Assembly (NCBI RefSeq): GCF_000143415.4
Contig: NW_003314318.1
Span: 514,971-578,970 of the forward strand
Source of the DNA: Selaginella moellendorffii
Lineage: Eukaryota > Streptophyta > Lycopodiopsida > Selaginellales > Selaginellaceae
DNA: 64,000 nucleotides
Direction: 5' to 3'
Under the pieces are notes generated by a model. It did no database searches. It was not told the origin of the DNA and saw nothing but the letters and a program-made list of their open reading frames with translations. Positions 57,766-64,000 of the stretch are shown piece after piece. Every line of letters starts with the position of its first letter. Position 1 is the stretch's first letter. Made by a program: the position numbers and the translations under genes.

Positions 57766-60700
57766 ATGGCGCGCGAGAGGCTGGATTCCGGCTGGATTGC
57801 TGCGCGAGCGAATCAAGTCCAGCGGACAGGCGAGGAGCTCACGACGACGCATGCGCCTTCGCTCAAGATCGATCCATGGATGGACGCTGTTGTTCCTGGG
57901 ACGTAAGTAGAGATTATGCATCGCTTCTACAGGGATTCCGTGATTTCCAGCAGTTCTGGTGCTTTCTTTCTAGTGTTTTGGCGACGCTCCTCAAGAATGC
58001 GGCCATTCCCGATCCTTTCTACGGCATGGAAAATCAAAACGTTCCCGATATCGCTGATGCTGGGAGAGATTTCTACACGTTTTGGTTCTGCAACAAATTT
58101 GCCACACCCGAGGTACTTACCTTACAAATCCATTCGAATCGTGTCAGTCCTTTCACTTCGTTTTCTTTCTTTGGGTTTTAGAGAGCTTTCAAGCGTGCAT
58201 GGCTGCACTTTCGAGCTATCAACTATTCTGCCGAAGTTTACGTCAATGGATCAAAGTATAGCCTTCCAGGAGGAATGTTTTTCCGGCACAAGCTAGACAT
58301 AACAGATGCTTTGAAGAAGACTGGGATCAACAACTTGGCTGTCTTAGTGCATCCTCCGGATCATCCTGGTCGGATTCCAGCCGTGGGTGGACAAGGTGGC
58401 GATCACGACGTAAGTCTTGACTGCTCCAGTGACGCAAAGAGAGATTGAATTTGTCTCGTTTTGTGGAGAAGATAGCGAAGGATGTAGCAGCACAGTACGT
58501 CCAAGGCTGGGACTGGATTATTCCTATTCGGTATGGCCTTGTTTTCGTTTTGTCTAGCTTTTAGTTCATCGTTCTTGGTCTTTCACTTTTCAGCGACAGA
58601 AACACTGGAATATGGGACGAGGTTTCGGTTTCATTCACTGGGGTACATATGTGTGCAAAGTTTGCCTTTCTAAATTGTTTTCTGTTCTGAAGGTGGCGAT
58701 TTTGGGTGATCCACATCTTGTGGCGACTTTTCACGACGATTACAAGCGAGTGTACCTCGTCGTCTCCTCGGAAGTCACAAATACAACGTCCACTGCCATC
58801 AAGTGCACGGCGAAGCTACAAGTGTCAGCAGATGCTGATGATGGCTTCTTCTCAGTTGAAGGTGTCCAGTCACAGCCATTAGAAATTGCCTCTGGAGCTA
58901 CTACGCTGTGCTCCTTCGAGCCTGTGAGTTTATACAGTCTGTAGTCTTTGATATTTACTACCTGTGTTTTGCAGCTTTACTTCTATAAGCCTCGGCTATG
59001 GTGGCCAAATGGCATGGGAGAACAGGCTCTTTACCAAGTCGAAATCTCACTCGAGGTCAACGAAAATGGAGAGTCTGATAGCTGGTGTCACAACTTTGGA
59101 TTCCGTAAAATCGACAGCTTTCTGGACCCTGTCACGAAGAGCAGGTATGTTCTCTGTTTCTTCCTTTTTCTTTTGGATTTTTCTCCTACATGTCTATACG
59201 TTGCCAATGTGCAGGCACTTCCAAGTTAACGGGCAACCCGTGTTTATCAGAGGAGGGAACTGGATCGTCTCCGATGGTCTACTCCGTTTATCAAAGGAGC
59301 GATACGAAACAGACGTCAACTTTCACGCAGATATGAACATGAACATGATTCGAGTGTGGGGAGGAGCTTTGGCTGAGAGGCCCGAGTTTTATGACGCGTG
59401 TGATAAACGCGGAATTCTGGTATCGATCCTTCTCATAGATGCCTGAAGTTTCGAGTTTCTTTTTCTTTCCACAGGTCTGGCAAGAGTTTTGGATCACAGG
59501 TGATTGTAACGGTCGTGGAGTTCCTCCTTCCGATGCTAGCTGGCCGCTAGATCATGCACTGTTTCTCAAATGTGCACGGGACACAGTTAAGTTGCTGAGA
59601 AATCACGCAAGCCTCGCGTTATGGGTCGGGGGAAACGAACAGCATCCGCCAGAAGATATCAACCAGGCCTTGATGAAAGACTTGAAGCTGACGCAGGCAG
59701 GGTCTTACGAGAATCCCAGCCATCTTTTGGATGGAACTCGCTTGTACATCCAAGGCTCGCTGTGGGAGGGATTTGCAGCAGGCACAGGAGAGTTTCGAGA
59801 CGGTCCGTATAACATTCTGAACCCGGAAGACTATTTCCAGGACGGCTTTTATGCCTACGGCTTCAACCCGGAGGTTGGATCCGTCGGAGTTCCTCTTGCG
59901 GCTACGATAAAAGCAACAATGCCAGAGTCAGCGTGGGACATTCCGACGACACAAAAGGTCTCTGACGGGCTTGTCAGAGAGATTCCAAATGCAACTTGGA
60001 CACTCCACACCTACATTCCTTACGCCAACCCGGACAAAAAGGTTCCACACCAGATTGCGAAGTATGGAGATGCCACCGATCTTGACGATTTTTGCGACAA
60101 GGTAACGTCGCTGTTATAACTGATCATTGCAAAATATGTTCTTCCTTTGTGTACAGGCCCAGCTCGTGAATTACGTTCAGTACCGTGCTCTCATGGAGAG
60201 CTGGAACTCGCGAATGTGGACCAAGTATACGGGAGTCCTTATCTGGAAAACTCAGAACCCCTGGCCTGGTCTGAGAGGCCAGCTCTACGACTATTTTTTG
60301 GATCAAACAGGTGGTTTCTACGGCGTGAAGTCTGCGTGCGAGCCCGTTCACGTTCAGTATAACCCTGTCACCTACGCGATCGAGGTACTCTTTTGTATTT
60401 TTCGTGTGCGTATTTTCCCCGTGAACCACTACTATCCTCTTTCAGATTGTCAATACTACACGAAAGAGCTTCCAGGATACGCGAGTTGAAGCGGCAGTGT
60501 GGGATTTAAAAGGCAACTCACCATACCAAGAGACAATGGCCAACTTCAAAGTGCCAGCCTACAAGACGATTGTCGTAATGAAGCTGACTCCTGCAAGTTC
60601 CTGGTCGGAGGTCTATTTCCTCCTCCTTAAGCTCGTCGATAGCTCGGGGACATCCATCTCCAGAAACTTTTACTGGCTCCATCAATCCGGGGGCGACTAC

Positions 60701-61168
60701 AAAGCTCTCAAGAACGAACTGGCACCGGTTCCAGTAAAGATGTCGCTCAAGAGCAGCTCTCGCAATGGCAACTTCAACATTAATGTCGAGATTGAAAATC
60801 TATCCAGGAGCAACAGCAGTAGCAGCTCTAGCTCCAGCTCCAGCTCCATCTCTCAGAGATTCTCAGAGCTCCTCTTCTCAACATCTCCAGCGGTGGCAGC
60901 AAGAGGTGTGGCTTTCTGGCTCCGGCTCTCGGTTCACTCGAGAAACAAGCGATCCCAGCTGCGAAGCACCGACACGCGACTGCTTCCAGTGAGCTACTCA
61001 CAGAACTATTTCTCCATAGTTCCTGGAGAGAAGCTTGCGGCATCCATCTCGTTCCAGAGTAGCACGAACGACGCTCCAGAGATCCTCCTCCAAGGCTGGA
61101 ACATTGGCAAAGCCAGCATTGCGCTCCCACACAACAAAAGACGCCATAGAGTTTCTATGTACTTGTAA
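57766..61168 (+). CDS. Mannosylglycoprotein endo-beta-mannosidase (GH2)
   Basis: Eleven exons (57766-57902, 57974-58112, 58182-58409, 58472-58530, 58594-58642, 58693-58923, 58975-59144, 59215-59419, 59475-60101, 60157-60384, 60446-61168) give 931 aa. The GH2 order is sugar-binding domain ([30 protein letters not shown]), beta-sandwich, then TIM barrel ([22 protein letters not shown]). The likely acid/base is Glu in [11 protein letters not shown] (about 461) and the nucleophile Glu in [12 protein letters not shown] (about 539), at the spacing expected for the plant enzyme. Plant endo-beta-mannosidase (EC 3.2.1.152) cleaves the Man-beta-1,4-GlcNAc bond of trimmed N-glycans. A poly-Ser run (about 12 Ser) interrupts the C-terminal beta domain. 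A TAGGGTTT motif is 11 bp before the ATG. It is 224 bp downstream of TIC40 on the same strand. Confidence 0.93.
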
Positions 61169-61679
61169 GTTATTAGTATTAATAGAGCTTGATTTGTTTA
61201 AAGAATACTCGCTTTCATGAATATACTTTTACTGGTAAAAGAATATTCTCCTTGCAAGTGAGTGTGTTCCTTGCTAATCCCGTCCTCGGCTTGTGTGTGG
61301 TGCTATATACTGGAATTTTAGGGATGCGAGCTCCCAATCCTCGACTCTAGGGCTTTTATTCTCTCTTGTCTCTCTCCTCTCTCCCCTGTCCATCGATCGC
61401 CGTGACGTGCATTCTCCAGCAAGTAGCGACCGAAATTCGCGCGATCTTGGAGCTTCTTGGAGAGAGATCGATCGATCTGACTCGAGGGAGTGAGAGAAAT
61501 TTCTAACGCGGCAGCAGCACGGCACAGTGACCTGGACTAGGTAATCCGGTTTGTCATCTTGCGACTGCGACCAATTCCAAGGCATCCAGGAGAGCCGAGT
61601 AGTGGATCGTGATCGCAGCAAGAGCAATCTCTGGCCAGCTAGGTTTATCGATAGCAGTAGATGTTAAAATTTCTGGGCG
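61169..61679. other. Promoter and leader of the PP2C gene
   Basis: About 510 bp, non-coding. It includes a pyrimidine-rich tract (CTCTCTTGTCTCTCTCCTCTC, about 61362-61382) and a repeated GATCGAT sequence (61462-61478). TTGCTATATA-like sequence near 61301-61310 (GTGCTATATACTGG) could be a TATA box, which would give a 5' UTR of about 350 nt. This is inference. Confidence 0.4.
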
Positions 61680-63434
61680 ATGGCTAGCGATCACGACGCC
61701 ACCAGGAACAGGCGGCAGCACCGCAGCGGCATGGTGGCTCTGGCCGATTTGCTCAAGCAGGAGCACCTGATCGAGAGGATCGAGAAAGTGGAGAAGAATG
61801 CCATCCCGGTGTTCGTGTGCGGGGAGTCCGGACAATCCAAGAAGGGCGAGGATTTTGCTCTCGTCAAGATCGATTGCGAGAGAATTCCGGGCGATGGATC
61901 ATCCACATTTGGAGTCTTTGCGGTGAGTGATTGGATTTTTCTCGTCTAGCGTTTTCGATGCTTAAGTTTTTTTTTTCCCCAGATTTTCGATGGTCACAAT
62001 GGATCGGCGGCGGCAGTACACGCAAAAGAACACCTTCTCAAGGACGTCATGAGCGCACTTCCATCGCGACTGGATCGAGACGAGTGGCTATCAATTCTCC
62101 CCGAGGCAATGATCAAAGGATTTCTAAAGACCGACAGGGATTTCCAACAGAAAGGTATCAAATTCTCTTCTTTCTCTCAATCACTCATGCTTGCTTTCTG
62201 GATTTTCTCGTTTTTTCTCTTGGGCTTGCTTTTGTTGGATCTTCACGAGTTGGGATTAACACTTCGATGTGTTAACTTACCAGGACAAACGTCAGGAACC
62301 ACCGTGTCTCTTGTGATCGTCGATAGATGGACTGTGACTGTTGCGTCGGTTGGCGACTCTCGGTGCGTGCTGGACACTGAGGCCGGTGTAATGCCAATGA
62401 CTGTTGACCACAGACTAGACGACAACGAAGCCGAGTGAGTGAAATCTCGTGTGGCTAAACTCTCCTCGACTTTTCTTTGTTTGTTTTCCAGTTTTTGCAG
62501 CACTTAATAGTTCGCTCAACTGTCTAACGATGCCTCGCTATGTGGTATTTAATGCAGGAGACAGAGAATTGTCGATTGCGGTGGCGAAGTCGGGAGATTA
62601 AGCACAGCTCTCGGCGTGGAGGTGAGAGTAATCTTCTTTTCTTCGTTTTGAGACATGGAACTTAGTGGGCGAAGTTTTTATTTTTCCTTTTCTTTCGTGC
62701 AGTATGGCCCATTGAGGTGCTGGCCAGGAGGCCTTTGCTTATCAAGATCCATAGGGGACGCAGACGTGGGAGAGTACATCGTGGCGGTGCCTTTCGTGAA
62801 GCAAGTGAAGGTATTAGAAAAGTCAGCTCTCCCAGCAATGATCATCCATTGGGAACTTACTCTCTGTTTTTTTTTTCCCAGCTTCCCAAAACCGGAGGCC
62901 GGATTATCATCGCGTCGGATGGTGTGTGGGACGCACTCTCGACTGAGAAAGCTGCGAAGTGTTGCCGTGGATTGCCACCCAACCTCGCGGCCAAGCATAT
63001 CGTGAAAGTGAGTGATGGTTGTTTTTTTAGAGCCGAAAAGAAAGTTCTCTCGGTTCGCTCGTCTTTGAATCGCTGGCACTCACTGCTTCGTTTTGGAAAT
63101 TCTTTTAGGAGGCACTAGGAGTCGCAGGCCTACGAGACGACACAACGTGCCTGGTAGTGGACGTAATCCCACCGTACAAGCCCCACCAGAATGGGAGATC
63201 GAGCAGTGACTCGGCCGTGCGAAGACCATTAGTCTTGGAAGTTTTCGAGGAGGGATCAGCCAATCTCGCCGAAAGGTCTGCAAATTTTCTCGTTCTCTTT
63301 TCTTGGAACAAAGAAAAAGTCTCTAGATTGGTTGATCTCTATCTCTTTCTCTCTCGATCGTGGACTAAAGAAGTTTCTTGTGCTACAGAACTGGATTTCA
63401 AAGTCACAGGATGGAAAACACGGTCGCCATGTAA
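61680..63434 (+). CDS. Protein phosphatase 2C family protein (PPM type), short C-terminus
   Basis: Eight exons (61680-61922, 61983-62154, 62284-62434, 62558-62621, 62703-62810, 62882-63007, 63109-63275, 63389-63434) give 358 aa. Metal-binding and catalytic motifs are present: FAIFDGHNGSAAA, SGTTVSLVIVDRW, VASVGDSRCVLD, CLSRSIGDADVGE, IIASDGVWDALS and GLRDDTTCLVVD. The domain arrangement, with LPFxxQVKL-like VPFVKQVKLPK and EVFEEGSANLAER at the end, resembles plant PP2Cs related to Arabidopsis At1g47380. In those the EEGSA..L.ER segment is followed by about 80 more residues with a Cys-rich region. Here the last exon adds only RTGFQSHRMENTVAM before TAA, so that tail is missing. The last donor (GTCTGC) is weak. 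Truncation is real or the true last exon differs. Confidence 0.88.
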
Positions 63435-63487
63435 AACACAAAAGAGAAAAACAAAGGATTTTTTTTTAAAAGAGAGAATATTCGCCC

Positions 63488-64000
63488 ATGGATTCCTCGT
63501 CTTCTCTATCCGCCATGGCGTCCGCGGCGCTGGGAGAGATTTCCAAGGTATTTGAGCGCGCCCAGGAGCTGGGTCTTGATCCGGTGGGGAGAATGGTGCG
63601 TGAGATTGGCGCCGGGAGGGATCGCGATAGGCAAATCGTGCTCTACGGCGTCGGGCGCGAGGGATTGATGCTCAAGGCCCTGGCGATGCGATTGTTTCAT
63701 CTAGGGCTCAAGGCAAGCTGCGTGGGCGACATGGGCGCGCCGCGAATTGGCGCTGGCGACCTCCTCATCTGCAGCGCGGGGCCAGGCCCCGGGAGCTTCG
63801 CGACCGTGGACGGGATCCTACGTGTCGCGAATAAGGACGGGGCACGTGTCATGCTGCTGACAGCGCAGCGGGTGGATGACATTGCAGGGGTAGATTCGCT
63901 TGTTGTGCTGCCAGCAAGGACGATGGCGGACGACGTGACTAGCGGGAGCGGTGACGTGGCGGGCGTCCTTCCAATGGGTAGCGTGTACGAGGGAGCTCTG
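63488..64000 (+). CDS. SIS-domain protein, 6-phospho-3-hexuloisomerase-like, 5' part
   Basis: An open frame from the ATG at 63488 runs to the window edge (171 codons); an ATG at 63515 is an alternative start. After a short N-terminal helix (GEISKVFERAQELGLDPVGR) the sugar isomerase fold begins: IVLYGVGREGLMLKALAMRL, HLGLKASCVGDMGAPRIGAG, DLLICSAGPGPGSFATVDGI, VMLLTAQRVDDIAG, LPARTMADD and VLPMGSVYEGAL. This order is that of hexulose-6-phosphate isomerases (PHI/HxlB) and plant SIS homologues. In bacteria PHI converts hexulose-6-phosphate to fructose-6-phosphate; the plant role is uncertain. GC is higher than in neighbouring genes. The start is only 53 bp from the PP2C stop codon. Confidence 0.85.
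   Translation, partial: MDSSSSLSAMASAALGEISKVFERAQELGLDPVGRMVREIGAGRDRDRQIVLYGVGREGLMLKALAMRLFHLGLKASCVGDMGAPRIGAGDLLICSAGPGPGSFATVDGILRVANKDGARVMLLTAQRVDDIAGVDSLVVLPARTMADDVTSGSGDVAGVLPMGSVYEGAL

Noticed and set aside
63157-63555. Apparent fusion frame from PP2C into the next gene
   Set aside because: It reads through a likely intron and enters the SIS-domain gene out of frame, so it is not a real fusion protein.

Overview
The window looks like nuclear DNA of a land plant with very compact genes. Most introns are about 40-90 bp with GT-AG ends. The gene set is plant-specific (TIC40, AWPM-19, an MCTP, an amaranthin-type lectin, a 24 kDa ATP synthase subunit, plant endo-beta-mannosidase). Compact introns plus this gene set suggest the lycophyte Selaginella (S. 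moellendorffii-like); that is an inference, not a database match. All exon models were read by eye from splice signals, reading-frame phase and family similarity.

Layout. 1-12.2 kb is gene-dense: a partial MCTP (-), an AsmA/TamB-like membrane protein (-), TIM9 (-), a VAP/MSP-domain protein (-), PEX12 (+), a BASS-family transporter (-) and an amaranthin lectin-aerolysin fusion (-). A 5 x 67 bp tandem array sits just upstream of the fusion gene. 12.6-20.2 kb is an AT-rich compartment with no convincing genes. It holds a MITE-like inverted-repeat element and a GC-rich island bracketed by short inverted repeats. 20.2-37 kb is gene-dense again: a papain-fold protein without its catalytic residues (+), SCAI (-), a small conserved protein (+), an intronless protein of unknown function (-), AWPM-19 (-), an importin-5/KETCH1-type importin beta (+), a short-chain dehydrogenase (+) and a BRANCHLESS TRICHOME/USO1-like coiled-coil protein (+). 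37-41.2 kb is a tandem segmental duplication with two broken copies of a kinase-like gene and a truncated copy of the 3' end of the coiled-coil gene. 41.2-64 kb holds an unknown basic protein (-), an ABCB/P-glycoprotein transporter (-), a gene-poor stretch of 3.6 kb, the 24 kDa mitochondrial ATP synthase subunit (+), an ANTH/AP180 clathrin adaptor (-), TIC40 (+), endo-beta-mannosidase (+), a PP2C phosphatase (+) and the start of a SIS-domain hexuloisomerase-like gene (+).

Functionally this is a normal mix of housekeeping genes, not a pathway cluster. Components of four different protein-import machines (TIM9, PEX12, importin-5, TIC40) fall in the window, probably by chance. Many genes share a telobox-like AAACCCTA motif in the last ~100 bp before the start codon. 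The most unusual items are the lectin-aerolysin fusion with its promoter minisatellite, the catalytically dead cysteine-protease homologue without a prodomain, and the duplicated kinase-like pair whose lesions are complementary.
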